From Thermodesulfobacteriota bacterium (lineage in GTDB: Bacteria > Desulfobacterota > Desulfobacteria > Desulfobacterales > JAUWMJ01), in the NCBI GenBank assembly GCA_034189135.1, contig JAXHVO010000062.1:62001-126000 (forward strand): a stretch of DNA of 64,000 bases, written 5' to 3'. Below, piece after piece: positions 8,206 through 17,601 of this stretch. Position 1 is the first letter of the stretch. Every line of letters begins with the position of its first letter. The notes under the pieces were generated by a model. It saw nothing but the letters and a program-made list of their open reading frames with translations, was not told the origin of the DNA and searched no databases. The position numbers and the translations under genes are program-made.

Positions 8206-10875
8206 ATGAAATTTCATCACCTCGCGTCTCAAGAAGTTCTAAAACATTTTTCCTCTGGAATAAGCGGTCTGGGTGAAAATGAAGCACAAAACAGACTTGC
8301 TCAATACGGCCCCAACGAAATCACACGCAGACGTAAAATATCTCCCATACGGATCTTTCTTTCTCAGTTCAACAGCTTTATCGTGTATATACTCATCGCT
8401 GCTGTTATCGTATCGTTCACACTTCACGAATTCATAGACAGCGGGGTGATCATCGCCATTCTTATTGTGAACGCGGTCCTCGGCTTTTTCCAGGAATACA
8501 GGGCGGAAAAGGCCATTGAGTCGCTCAAGAAAATGGCCGCCCTTCAGACAACAGTGATCAGGGGTGGTGAAAAAAGGAGGATCGACAGCAATAAACTGGT
8601 ACCCGGTGATGTGATTGCTTTCGAGTCAGGGGATCGGATACCCGCCGATGCCCGTATCGTCGAAGGATACCTGCTTGAAGTCATGGAGTCATCGCTGACC
8701 GGTGAAAGCCTGTCGGTAAAAAAGGATTCAGCACCTATCAATGATACCAGTACGCTTGGTGATATGAAGAACATGCTTTTCGCCGGTACCAATGTTACCA
8801 GCGGTTCCGGCAGGGCAGTGGTGGTGAGAACCGGCATGGGCACCGAGATGGGAAAAATTGCCGAATCGATTGAATCAGTTGAGGACGATGAAACGCCGCT
8901 GCAAAAGAGACTGGATAGGCTGGGGAGGAAGCTGGGGATTCTGACGCTCATTATCTGCGGAATCATCATCGTCTTCGGTATCTTCAAAGGTGGAAATATC
9001 CTTGAGATGGTCATGGTGGGTGTGAGTCTTGCTGTAGCAGCCGTACCGGAAGGCCTTCCAATTGTGGTGACCATTGCGCTGGCTTTGGGAGTCAAAAGGA
9101 TGGTTCGCCATCATGCCCTGGTTAAGCGTCTTCACAGTGTGGAGACGCTGGGATGTACCACGGTCATCTGCACGGACAAAACCGGGACGCTGACGCGCAA
9201 CGAAATGACGGTGACGAAATTGTACGTCAACGATAACATCATCGATATTACAGGAACCGGATACGGGACTTTTGGAGAGTTCTTTTCTTCAGGAGAAAAA
9301 ATTGACCCCTTATCTGCTGAACTTCTCCTGAGAATAGGCGTTTTAAACAATGATGCGGAATTATCGGGAGAGGAGGGGGTGGTCGGCGACCCCACCGAGG
9401 GATGTCTGATCGTCAGTGCGGCAAAAGCGGGGCTGAAAAAGTCGATTTTAAGCGATCATTTCCCCCGGGTGAATGAAATACCCTTTGATTCGGAGAGGAA
9501 AATGAAATCAACGGTGCATCGCACCGGAGAAGGTCTGTGGATGACCACCAAGGGAGCGCCGGACATGGTTATCAATCTCTGTACTAGTATTGATGTTGGC
9601 GGCAAGGTGTCGCCCCTTTCCGATGGAATGAAAAACAGAATCATGGAAACCAACCGTAAATTCGCATCGCAGGCGTTAAGGGTGCTTGCCTTTGCTTATA
9701 AACCCCTGGATTACGATGAGGATGTTGACCGGTCCGATGAGAACGAGCTTATCTTGGTGGGTCTTCAAGGCATGATCGATCCTCCCCGTGACCAGGTTCG
9801 CAGTGCCATTGAAAAGTGTAGAAAGGCAGGGATTCGATCCGTTATGATCACCGGTGATTATGCACTTACGGCACAAGCTATCGCGCATCAACTGGGAATT
9901 GAAGGTGATGCAGTCACCGGAGAAGAGCTTGAAAAAATCAACGATGAGGCTTTGAAAAAAACGGTAAAGGAAGTCTCGATTTTCTCAAGGGTAAACCCGG
10001 AGCACAAGATACGGATCGTGCGAGCCTTAAGAGAAACCGGAGAGGTGGTTGCCATGTCCGGGGATGGCGTAAACGATGCGCCGGCACTCAAGGAGGCTGA
10101 TATCGGCATTGCCATGGGCATTACCGGTACGGACGTGACCAAGGAAACGGCCGATATGGTACTCCTGGATGATAAGTATACCTCCATTGTCAATGCGGTG
10201 GAACAGGGAAGGGGCATCTACGAAAACATCAAGAAATTTGTCAATTACCTGCTTTCCAGCAATCTGGGTGAAGTGTTAATACTGTTTATCGCCATGATCA
10301 TTGGCTTTAAAGACCCATCCGGAGTCATGGTGATGCCGCTTCTGGCGACGCAGATCCTCTGGCTGAACCTCATTACTGACGGACTTCCCGCAGTTGCATT
10401 GGGTGTGGATCCCATACGAAAAGGCGTCATGGAAGTATCGCCGCGCAATTCCGCTGAACCGATTATAACAAAAAACATGGCGACAAACATTATCATCATA
10501 TCCGTCCTCATGGCAGCCGGAGTCCTCTTTCTCTTTAACCGGTTTCTTCCCGAAGGGGGGACCATCGCGCGAACAATTGCCTTTACTTCCATCGTCATGC
10601 TGGAGATGGTTCGGGTGACCATGATCCGTTCTCAATACAAGCTTCCATTCTTCTCAAACCTGTATCTGATCGGGGCAATCATTTTTTCTGTATTGCTCCA
10701 GGTGGCGGTCGTTTATGTACCGGTAATGAACATTATCTTTAAAACCACGGCACTCAGCCTTTACCACTGGGGCTATATGGGTGCGGTGATGGCAATTATT
10801 TTCGTTATAGGGGTGGTACTGACCCGGCTGATAAACCGAGAGGGAGATGGATGTTCAGGACACACTGATAGTTGA
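8206..10875 (+). CDS. cation-translocating P-type ATPase, calcium-type (P2)
   Basis: An 889-residue inner-membrane pump. Domains in order: N-terminal cation ATPase domain, actuator with SSLTGESLSV (about residue 165), membrane helix with the PEGLP motif (AAVPEGLPIVVT, about 285), phosphorylation site CTDKTGTLTRNEM (about 325), nucleotide domain, hinge MSGDGVNDAPALKEAD (about 615) and six C-terminal helices. PEGLP and the overall length fit the Ca-pumping PMCA/SERCA-like bacterial group rather than heavy-metal pumps; the ion is inferred. ATG is preceded by AAGGGAG. Transcribed away from rubrerythrin, alone. It ends in a hairpin (10874-10906) that may stop transcription. Confidence 0.9.
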   Translation: MKFHHLASQEVLKHFSSGISGLGENEAQNRLAQYGPNEITRRRKISPIRIFLSQFNSFIVYILIAAVIVSFTLHEFIDSGVIIAILIVNAVLGFFQEYRAEKAIESLKKMAALQTTVIRGGEKRRIDSNKLVPGDVIAFESGDRIPADARIVEGYLLEVMESSLTGESLSVKKDSAPINDTSTLGDMKNMLFAGTNVTSGSGRAVVVRTGMGTEMGKIAESIESVEDDETPLQKRLDRLGRKLGILTLIICGIIIVFGIFKGGNILEMVMVGVSLAVAAVPEGLPIVVTIALALGVKRMVRHHALVKRLHSVETLGCTTVICTDKTGTLTRNEMTVTKLYVNDNIIDITGTGYGTFGEFFSSGEKIDPLSAELLLRIGVLNNDAELSGEEGVVGDPTEGCLIVSAAKAGLKKSILSDHFPRVNEIPFDSERKMKSTVHRTGEGLWMTTKGAPDMVINLCTSIDVGGKVSPLSDGMKNRIMETNRKFASQALRVLAFAYKPLDYDEDVDRSDENELILVGLQGMIDPPRDQVRSAIEKCRKAGIRSVMITGDYALTAQAIAHQLGIEGDAVTGEELEKINDEALKKTVKEVSIFSRVNPEHKIRIVRALRETGEVVAMSGDGVNDAPALKEADIGIAMGITGTDVTKETADMVLLDDKYTSIVNAVEQGRGIYENIKKFVNYLLSSNLGEVLILFIAMIIGFKDPSGVMVMPLLATQILWLNLITDGLPAVALGVDPIRKGVMEVSPRNSAEPIITKNMATNIIIISVLMAAGVLFLFNRFLPEGGTIARTIAFTSIVMLEMVRVTMIRSQYKLPFFSNLYLIGAIIFSVLLQVAVVYVPVMNIIFKTTALSLYHWGYMGAVMAIIFVIGVVLTRLINREGDGCSGHTDS

Positions 10876-10906
10876 TTATTTTCATATCGTCTGGAAGAAA
10901 ATAATC
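10874..10906 (+). terminator. hairpin at the end of the P-type ATPase gene
   Basis: GATTATTTTC (10874-10883) pairs perfectly with GAAAATAATC (10897-10906). It overlaps the stop codon and is AT-rich without a T-run, so it may act as a transcript-end stabiliser rather than a classical terminator. Confidence 0.35.
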
Positions 10907-10997
10907 TAACCGGTTCGATTCATCCCTTCGATATAAATCAAATTTTGAGGAATTAAGGCTTTGCTTTAGATAAGGGGTGTGAAAGTTGAGTTAATCC

Positions 10998-13900
10998 TTA
11001 TTGTATCATTTTACCGGTTTTGCCTGAAGTTAAAGCGGCTGACTCGGTTCCAAGGATCAGTTTCCTTATATCGCTAATAATCATATAAAGTGAAGGAACG
11101 AGAATCAGGGTAATCACAGTGGCGAAAACAATACCGAAGCCGAGCGATATGGCCATGGGAATGAGAAATTTCGCCTGTCTGGATGTCTCAAATATCATAG
11201 GTGACAGCCCGCCAAAGGTAGTAAGTGTGGTGAGCATGATCGGTCTGAAACGCTGAATTCCTGCATGTTGAATCGCGTCGAGAATTCCAATTCCGGCACG
11301 TCTTTTTCTATTGGCAAAGTCTATCATGACCAGAGAGTCATTTATTACCACCCCGGATAAGGCGACCACACCGAACATGCTCATCACACTCAGGCTGTAT
11401 CCCATTAAAAGATGACCCAGTACCGCTCCAACAATACCGAATGGCACGCAGGCCATGACTATGATCGGCTGGATGTAGCTGTTAAAGGGGATGGCCAGCA
11501 TGGCGTAAATGGCGATTAGCGCCATCAAAAGCCCGTAAATAAGGCTCTCCATGCTTTCGCTCATATCGGCCTGTCGTCCCTCGAAACTGTAAGAGAGACC
11601 GGGATAGTCGACTTGCAGCTTGGGAAGCATGTCTGTCTTAAGAGAGTTTAAAACTTCTCCCGCCTTGCTCCTGGGCCGCACATCAGCCGAAACCGTCACC
11701 ACTCTTTGGGCGTTTCTTCTGTCAATGCTGGTGTACGATCTTCCCCGGTTGAACGTCACGGCTTGTCTTAAAGGGATTTCCTTTCCGGAAGGGGTTTTCA
11801 GTATCATTTCTTCCAGATGGTACTCTGAGAGTCTTTCTTCCAGGGGGAGTCGCACGATGACTTTAACCTCGTTTTTTCCCCTGAGCTGTCTCAAAGCCTC
11901 TGATCCGTAATATGCGTTTCGAATTTGTCCGGCTATTTCCCTTGAACTCAAGCCCAGACTCAAAGCTTCAGGCTTTACCCGAAAGTCGATCTGTTGTTTT
12001 CCAGGGGTAAAACCGTCATCAATATCCGATACCCTCGGAAAGTAGGACAGCGAGTCGGCCAGATCTGCGCTTGCCTTTTTTAAAACTTCGAGATTATGGT
12101 GTCGCAGTTCTAGGGTGATGGCAGAACCTCTGCCCGGGCCACCCACATCAGATTCAAATTTTATCGATTCAATCCCCACAAGTGTGCCCGCCTTTTTTCT
12201 CCAACGCCTGGTAAACTCGGCAGTTGAAATCGGTCTTATATCCGGATCGGTTAAATACACCCTGATTCGACTTTGGTTCTCAACAATCCTGGCAAATATT
12301 CCCTTTAGCAGTTGGTCGCCGCCGTTATTTTCCGCAACTTGCCTGGCAGCGTTCACCACTTTTTCTTGGATGTTTAAGGTCTTCTGGACTGCTGTCCCAT
12401 AGGGAAGGACGATGGTGGACTGAGAAAAATCAGATTCCACCTTTGGAAAGAGTTCAAACCCCATCCTGCCACTTTGTATAAAACCGATGGTAACAATGAG
12501 AATAGAGACACCCAAAAAAAGGGTAATATAGCGATTACTGAGCACAAATCTAAGAAAAGGACCGTAGCGCTCTCTGATGAACCTGGAAAAATGGGCGCTG
12601 AATTTGGTTTGCTTTTTTTGTATCCATCCAAACCAGCCTTCTGATTGCTTTTCTTTTTGATGGCCGAGGTGGGCCGGAAGTACAAAAAGGCTCTCTATTA
12701 GAGAGACGGCAAATACGCTGATCACCACAAAGGGGATGTGCTTGAATATTTTGCCCATGACACCCGGGATAAAAAGCATCGGCATAAAGGCCACCATGTT
12801 GGTTAGGACGCTGAAGGTCACGGGCATGGAAATTTCCCTCACACCGCGAATTGCCGATTTGAGCCACGGAAGGCCCTGTTGACGATAGTGGTATATGTTT
12901 TCGCCTGAGACAATCGCATCATCCACCACAATACCCAAGGCGATAATAAAGGCAAACATGGTAATCATGTTTATGCTGGCTCCCAGCGGAGAAAGTATAA
13001 GAAGAGAGCCAAGAAACGAGATGGGGATTCCCAGGCTGACCCAGAAGGCAAGACGTGCCTCAAGAAAGACGGCGAGCAGGATAAATACCAGACCTAATCC
13101 GATCAAACCGTTTCGTACCATAAGGTTCAGACGTTGTCGGTAGATGTCGGATCTGTCTCGTATGGTTTCGATGGACAGACCGGGAGCCAGATTCTGCCTG
13201 ATGGATGAGAGGCGATCTCTTACCGCGTTTGAAACGGTGATCGGCGTTTGATCTCCAACCCGATATACTTCAAGCATAATGGCAGGTTCGCCGTTAAAGG
13301 TTGCAAAGCGGTTGGTTTCTTCAAAGTCATCTTTTATTTTAGCGATATTTTCCAGCAGTACTTCGGTGCCGTCATTGGAGGTGATAATCGGAATTTTGGC
13401 AAATTCATTTCCGTGGTAGCGGCGTTCCTTCATGCGAACCAAAACATCGCCTCCGCCTGTTTTGATCGCCCCTCCCGGAAGTTCCACCGAGGCAGTGGCT
13501 ATCCTGTTGGCCGCCTCATCAAGGGTGAGATTATACGTTCGCAGAGTTTGTTGGGAAATTTCAATGCTGATTTCAAAATCGCGGATACCTTCAAGATCAA
13601 CCTGGGTAATTTCAGGGTCTAACAGCAGCTTGTCACGAATTTCCTCTGCGGTATGTCTTAATACCCAGTCACTCTGCCTTCCAAAGAGGGCAAGTGACAT
13701 CACCGCTCTTTTTCTCGCTGCGATTGCAACAGTGGGCGCTTCGGTCTCTTCCGGAAATGAGGTAATTCGGTCCACTTCATTTTTAATGTCCTGGGCAAAC
13801 CGGTTCAGGTTTCCGCCCTCAATCATTTCTATACGGATCGTACCTGATCCTTCGTTGGCGGTGGACTTGATTTCCTTGACACCCTCAAGACCTTCCACGG

Positions 13901-14141
13901 CCTCTTCTACCGCGAGTATGATGCCTCTTTCAACTTCTTCGGGACTGGCTCCGGGATAGGCCACGCTGACGTTGACCACATCGAGCTCAAATTCAGGAAA
14001 AATCTCCTGCTTGATCATGCTTCCCCATAAAAAACCGCCAACGAGCAAAACCAACATGAGCAGGTTTGCTGCAACGGCATGTTTTGCCATCCATGCCATG
14101 GCGCCCAGGTGGTTTTTATTTTCCGGTAAGGGGCTAGTCAT
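10998..14141 (-). CDS. RND-family efflux pump permease (AcrB/HAE1-like)
   Basis: A 1047-residue inner-membrane trimer subunit with the usual 12 helices and two large periplasmic loops. The proton-relay pair is present in helix 4 (IALGIVVDDAIV, near residue 408), as is the N-terminal VSVAYPGASPEEVE porter motif. It overlaps the adaptor gene by eight bases, so the two are translationally coupled. Together with the adaptor and outer-membrane factor it forms a complete tripartite pump for drugs or amphiphiles. Last gene of a four-gene leftward operon starting at 17306. Confidence 0.93.
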   Translation of the reverse strand: MTSPLPENKNHLGAMAWMAKHAVAANLLMLVLLVGGFLWGSMIKQEIFPEFELDVVNVSVAYPGASPEEVERGIILAVEEAVEGLEGVKEIKSTANEGSGTIRIEMIEGGNLNRFAQDIKNEVDRITSFPEETEAPTVAIAARKRAVMSLALFGRQSDWVLRHTAEEIRDKLLLDPEITQVDLEGIRDFEISIEISQQTLRTYNLTLDEAANRIATASVELPGGAIKTGGGDVLVRMKERRYHGNEFAKIPIITSNDGTEVLLENIAKIKDDFEETNRFATFNGEPAIMLEVYRVGDQTPITVSNAVRDRLSSIRQNLAPGLSIETIRDRSDIYRQRLNLMVRNGLIGLGLVFILLAVFLEARLAFWVSLGIPISFLGSLLILSPLGASINMITMFAFIIALGIVVDDAIVSGENIYHYRQQGLPWLKSAIRGVREISMPVTFSVLTNMVAFMPMLFIPGVMGKIFKHIPFVVISVFAVSLIESLFVLPAHLGHQKEKQSEGWFGWIQKKQTKFSAHFSRFIRERYGPFLRFVLSNRYITLFLGVSILIVTIGFIQSGRMGFELFPKVESDFSQSTIVLPYGTAVQKTLNIQEKVVNAARQVAENNGGDQLLKGIFARIVENQSRIRVYLTDPDIRPISTAEFTRRWRKKAGTLVGIESIKFESDVGGPGRGSAITLELRHHNLEVLKKASADLADSLSYFPRVSDIDDGFTPGKQQIDFRVKPEALSLGLSSREIAGQIRNAYYGSEALRQLRGKNEVKVIVRLPLEERLSEYHLEEMILKTPSGKEIPLRQAVTFNRGRSYTSIDRRNAQRVVTVSADVRPRSKAGEVLNSLKTDMLPKLQVDYPGLSYSFEGRQADMSESMESLIYGLLMALIAIYAMLAIPFNSYIQPIIVMACVPFGIVGAVLGHLLMGYSLSVMSMFGVVALSGVVINDSLVMIDFANRKRRAGIGILDAIQHAGIQRFRPIMLTTLTTFGGLSPMIFETSRQAKFLIPMAISLGFGIVFATVITLILVPSLYMIISDIRKLILGTESAALTSGKTGKMIQ

Positions 14142-15372
14142 TCTTTCTTGGCCCCCGTTTTGTGGAATCTGCTCCCTTTATCCGTATGGGCATTCCTTCT
14201 ACCGGTGCTGCGAGATCCGACGTAATAATTTTTTCCCCAGGTGAAAGTCCTTTTCCAATGATCACCACCGTTGTACCACGCCAGAGTGTTTCCACTGTTC
14301 GAATATGAAGGCGGTCGTTTTTTCCCCATACCCATACACGGGTGTCGTCTCTAAGCGCCGTTCTGGGTATTAAATAGACATTTTCGAGCTTGTCCCCTTC
14401 AATTTCAACCCGCACATATTCCCCGATGAGCATCTGGGGCTTGTGCCTGTTTTGCTGTTTCAAACCCATCGGGTCCTTGATTGAAATCAGCATCCGGGCC
14501 ATTCGCCCTTCACTTTCCAGATCGCTCAACAGTCTTACCACATTGCCTACACGGGTTGAACCTTCCCTGTAGTAAACCTTTGCCTTTGAAGCAGAGTCGT
14601 GGGAATTCTTGGGTATGGATATCCATTTGAGACGGTCTGCGGGAATCGATACCTCAACCCAGTATTCGTCGGTGCCTGCCAACTCGGCGAGTTGATCCTG
14701 AGTCGTTACCTGGGAGCCCAGTTCAACATTTTTCGAGCGAACTGTGGAATTAAAGGGGATTTTGATTCGGGTCCTTAAAAGATTATCCTTTGCCTGTTTT
14801 AAGCTGGCCTGGGCTGATTTAAGGCTTGCCTTTGCCTTTTCCAGATGGGGTTTTCTTAAGGCGAGTTCGGAGTCGAGCTCTTTGGAATCTTTCCCGTCGT
14901 TTAACAGCTCCCATTCCCTTTTGGCAATGTCCTGATGGCCCAGTTCTAATTTAAGGGAATACCTGGCTTCGGCAACCTGTGACTCTTTCTGAACGATATC
15001 GAGTTTGTAATCCGTTTGATCAATGCGGAGTATTTCTTTTCCCGCTTTAAAGATTCCTCCCTCGATAAATTCGGGATGGATCCAGGTGATTTCCCCTGAG
15101 ACCCTCGATTTGAGTGTCACCTGGCGCGCAGGCACAACGGAACCCATGACAGGCACTATGACTTGGTGTATCCCCGGGTGTACCTCCTTGACTTGAACCA
15201 GCGGTATCATTTTTTTTGGAGGTCTTTTTTTTGCTTTGGGTGCCGTGTTTTTAAAGTATGTGGCACCTGCGATACCTGCAACAAGCAATATCATGCAGAT
15301 AACTGCCCGGACTAAGATGGACAGAGACCGTCTGCTTCCTTTTTCGTGGGTTTCTATTTTATGTTTTTCCAT
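14134..15372 (-). CDS. RND efflux periplasmic adaptor subunit (MFP/HlyD-like)
   Basis: 412 residues, anchored by one N-terminal helix (about residues 18-36, ILVRAVICMILLVAGIAGAT). A barrel-sandwich half (LKSRVSGEITWIHPEFIEGG), a long alpha hairpin (residues about 125-200, rich in K/E/A) and a beta-barrel domain follow. It bridges the RND permease and the outer-membrane channel. Its 3' end overlaps the permease start. It lies 36 bases downstream of the outer-membrane factor gene. Confidence 0.92.
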   Translation of the reverse strand: MEKHKIETHEKGSRRSLSILVRAVICMILLVAGIAGATYFKNTAPKAKKRPPKKMIPLVQVKEVHPGIHQVIVPVMGSVVPARQVTLKSRVSGEITWIHPEFIEGGIFKAGKEILRIDQTDYKLDIVQKESQVAEARYSLKLELGHQDIAKREWELLNDGKDSKELDSELALRKPHLEKAKASLKSAQASLKQAKDNLLRTRIKIPFNSTVRSKNVELGSQVTTQDQLAELAGTDEYWVEVSIPADRLKWISIPKNSHDSASKAKVYYREGSTRVGNVVRLLSDLESEGRMARMLISIKDPMGLKQQNRHKPQMLIGEYVRVEIEGDKLENVYLIPRTALRDDTRVWVWGKNDRLHIRTVETLWRGTTVVIIGKGLSPGEKIITSDLAAPVEGMPIRIKGADSTKRGPRKND

Positions 15373-15408
15373 TTTTTGTTTATCCAGTGAGTTATGCTGT
15401 TATTAGCT

Positions 15409-16851
15409 TTATAATGTCTGTTCTATCTTTTTCATCCATGTCCCCCCGAGCGCGCGATGAAGGCTTATTCTGTCCAGTAAAAGCAGGGTTTTTTTCTGGA
15501 TAAGGTCTATCTCAAGATTTTGAACCGACAGTAGTTGAGTCAATACAGGTAAATATTCATTGAGGCCTTTTCTATACCTTTCCCTCGCTTCATTAAGGGC
15601 GCTTTTGGCGGCTTGTATTTCTCTTTTAAGGGCCTCTATGTGCTCTTTATGTTTTGACTCACTGATGAGTGCGTCTTCGACTTCTTTAATTGCGGTGAGG
15701 ACCGTTGAGCGGTAGGAGGCAAGTTTTTCATCCGCTAAAGCCATTTGGCGATCTACCTCCGCTTTTCTTCTATGACCATCAAAAATAGGTGCGGTCAAAT
15801 TACCGGCAAGACCGATCACCCAGTTATCCAGCAGCAGGTCAAGGCTATCTGAACTCAGGTTTAAAGAAGCGGTGAGATTAATGCTCGGGAGACGATCCGC
15901 CCTTACCGCAGCCACTTTCCAGTCAACCGCCCTCAATTTCAGGCCTGCAGAGCGAATGTCCGGTCTGTGTGAAAGAACATCGGCAGGTATTCCAATGGAG
16001 GGAAGTTCCTGCAAAGCCGGCAGATCGTTACGGCTAATTTTAATGTTTGCATCCGGTGCTTTCCCCAGTAACAGGGCAAGCTTGTGAAAAAAAAGCATCT
16101 CTTGCGCCTCTACCAGAGGTATCTGGGCCTTTACCTTTTCTACCACCTGTTTTTGCTGGTATACGTCAAGGGCTGAGACCATAGCCTTGGTAAACCGGAG
16201 CTTTACCAGCTCAAACTGTATCATATTTGTTTTTAACTGTTCTTTAAGCAGATGCTTTTGCATGCGCTGTGAAATGATGTTGATCCACTGTTCCGTCACT
16301 TCGGCAGCGAGAGTCATGGCCACCGTGTTAAAATCCTCACGGCTTGCGGATGCCTGAAATATGGCGGCTTCCTGCTCCGACCTTATCTTCCCCCACAGAT
16401 CCAGTTCGTAACTGCTCACCAGACCGAGCGAATACTCTTTAACAGTTTCTTTGGAAGTAATCGTATTTTTTCTTTTTTGCCTGGCACGGGAGGCTCCGGC
16501 CTTTCCGGTGAGGTTTGGAACGAGTGCTGCACCCGCCTGCACGGCAAGGGCCTTTGACTGCATCAGCCTGGACCACGCCTCTTTGAGTGACAGATTATTC
16601 GCAAGGCATATTTCCATGAGGTGGTTCAGGTCTTTGTCATTAAAGCTTTCCCACCACTTATCCGGTGGTTCAGGGCCCGGACTATAGAGTGAGAAGGTCT
16701 CCGGAATTTTTCCTTCAGGCATCTGCCTGAGTTCGGGATCGAAATAACTGCATGATCCACCGGTGAAAATAGCAATCAATAATACCAAGAGGCATTTAAA
16801 AATGAAAAATTTAAAATGAGTCATATTTATAATGGTCATTTTCTTTTCCAT
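15409..16851 (-). CDS. outer-membrane efflux channel lipoprotein (NodT/OprM-type)
   Basis: 480 residues. The N terminus is a lipoprotein signal with the lipobox TGGSC at about residue 33, followed by the OMF repeats (SLKEAWSRLMQSKALAVQAG and YRKGLNEYLPVLTQLLSVQN) that build a TolC-like trimeric tunnel. An ATG at 16837-16839 with GGAAAAG ahead is an alternative start. It completes the tripartite pump with the two genes downstream and is 23 bases from the thioesterase gene upstream. Confidence 0.9.
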   Translation of the reverse strand: MEKKMTIINMTHFKFFIFKCLLVLLIAIFTGGSCSYFDPELRQMPEGKIPETFSLYSPGPEPPDKWWESFNDKDLNHLMEICLANNLSLKEAWSRLMQSKALAVQAGAALVPNLTGKAGASRARQKRKNTITSKETVKEYSLGLVSSYELDLWGKIRSEQEAAIFQASASREDFNTVAMTLAAEVTEQWINIISQRMQKHLLKEQLKTNMIQFELVKLRFTKAMVSALDVYQQKQVVEKVKAQIPLVEAQEMLFFHKLALLLGKAPDANIKISRNDLPALQELPSIGIPADVLSHRPDIRSAGLKLRAVDWKVAAVRADRLPSINLTASLNLSSDSLDLLLDNWVIGLAGNLTAPIFDGHRRKAEVDRQMALADEKLASYRSTVLTAIKEVEDALISESKHKEHIEALKREIQAAKSALNEARERYRKGLNEYLPVLTQLLSVQNLEIDLIQKKTLLLLDRISLHRALGGTWMKKIEQTL

Positions 16852-16874
16852 ATGTCGATTAGGATTTGACCGTG

Positions 16875-17306
16875 TTAGACATCATGTATTGATAGATTGT
16901 CTATCAGGATATAATTCACTTGTGCCACAGCCACATGCTTTTTAGTTGCATCATACAGGTCAACTGAAACCGGGCACAACGTTGGACCTATCTTTATGAC
17001 TGTTGCCTTTGCAGTCACGTCGCTCAGGCATGGAGCCAGGAACCGTATATTCATATCAGTGGTGGTGAGCTTAACATATGGCCCCGTTTTAGTGAAAATG
17101 GCAAAGCAGGCCGTGCTGTCGGCAACGGTCATTAACAATCCACCATGGAATGATTTAAAGACACCGTCATAGCTTAACTTCCTGGGAACTTTGGTTTCAC
17201 AATATCCATCGGCAAGAGAAACGATTTGGATTTTTAGCGTATCCACTATGGGAATCTTATTTATCTCAGTACGGATATTATTTTTAAGTTCGGGTGATAG
17301 TTCCAT
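16875..17306 (-). CDS. PaaI-family acyl-CoA thioesterase (hotdog fold)
   Basis: A 143-residue cytoplasmic protein with the PaaI/YdiI-type core: FHGGLLMTVADSTACFAI around residues 54-71, where HGG and the following acidic residue build the active site, and a long central helix. It would hydrolyse an acyl- or aroyl-CoA; the substrate is unknown. It is the first gene of the efflux operon, which is unusual: a thioesterase may generate a free acid that the pump expels, but that is inference. Promoter repeat copy 2 lies upstream. Confidence 0.8.
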   Translation of the reverse strand: MELSPELKNNIRTEINKIPIVDTLKIQIVSLADGYCETKVPRKLSYDGVFKSFHGGLLMTVADSTACFAIFTKTGPYVKLTTTDMNIRFLAPCLSDVTAKATVIKIGPTLCPVSVDLYDATKKHVAVAQVNYILIDNLSIHDV

Positions 17307-17447
17307 AACTCTTATTATCTGTTAAAAATTTAAAGTTTCATTAGAATAATGCATGCTCCTTGTACAAGAAATATCAAATTAACTCAAGAGTCGGGGAGTT
17401 TTTCAATTAAATAAAAAATAATAGAAGTGCGCTCATGAGGCCAAAAG

Positions 17448-17492
17448 CTTATGCCAGAATTAAGAAAAACCATAAAGAACATATTAATCAAA
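17448..17492 (-). promoter_or_regulatory. promoter-like repeat A, copy 2 (faces the thioesterase-efflux operon)
   Basis: Minus-strand TTTATG (17471-17476), 17-base spacer, CATAAG (17448-17453), 142 bases before the thioesterase start. It is the most diverged of the four copies but keeps the spacing and the TTTGATTAATATGTTC upstream block. Confidence 0.45.
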
Positions 17493-17601
17493 CTGAATTG
17501 GCAATATTCTTTTTAATGGTATACTTCCCGCCACGATATGGGCAAACATGCCCGGCCAATCTGTTTATATTTTGCGCGGATTACCAGTCGGATACTATGC
17601 T

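Noticed and set aside
8544-9095. Long antisense frame inside the P-type ATPase gene
   Set aside because: Low-complexity Ser/Ile/Pro-rich shadow of a gene with clear motifs on the other strand.
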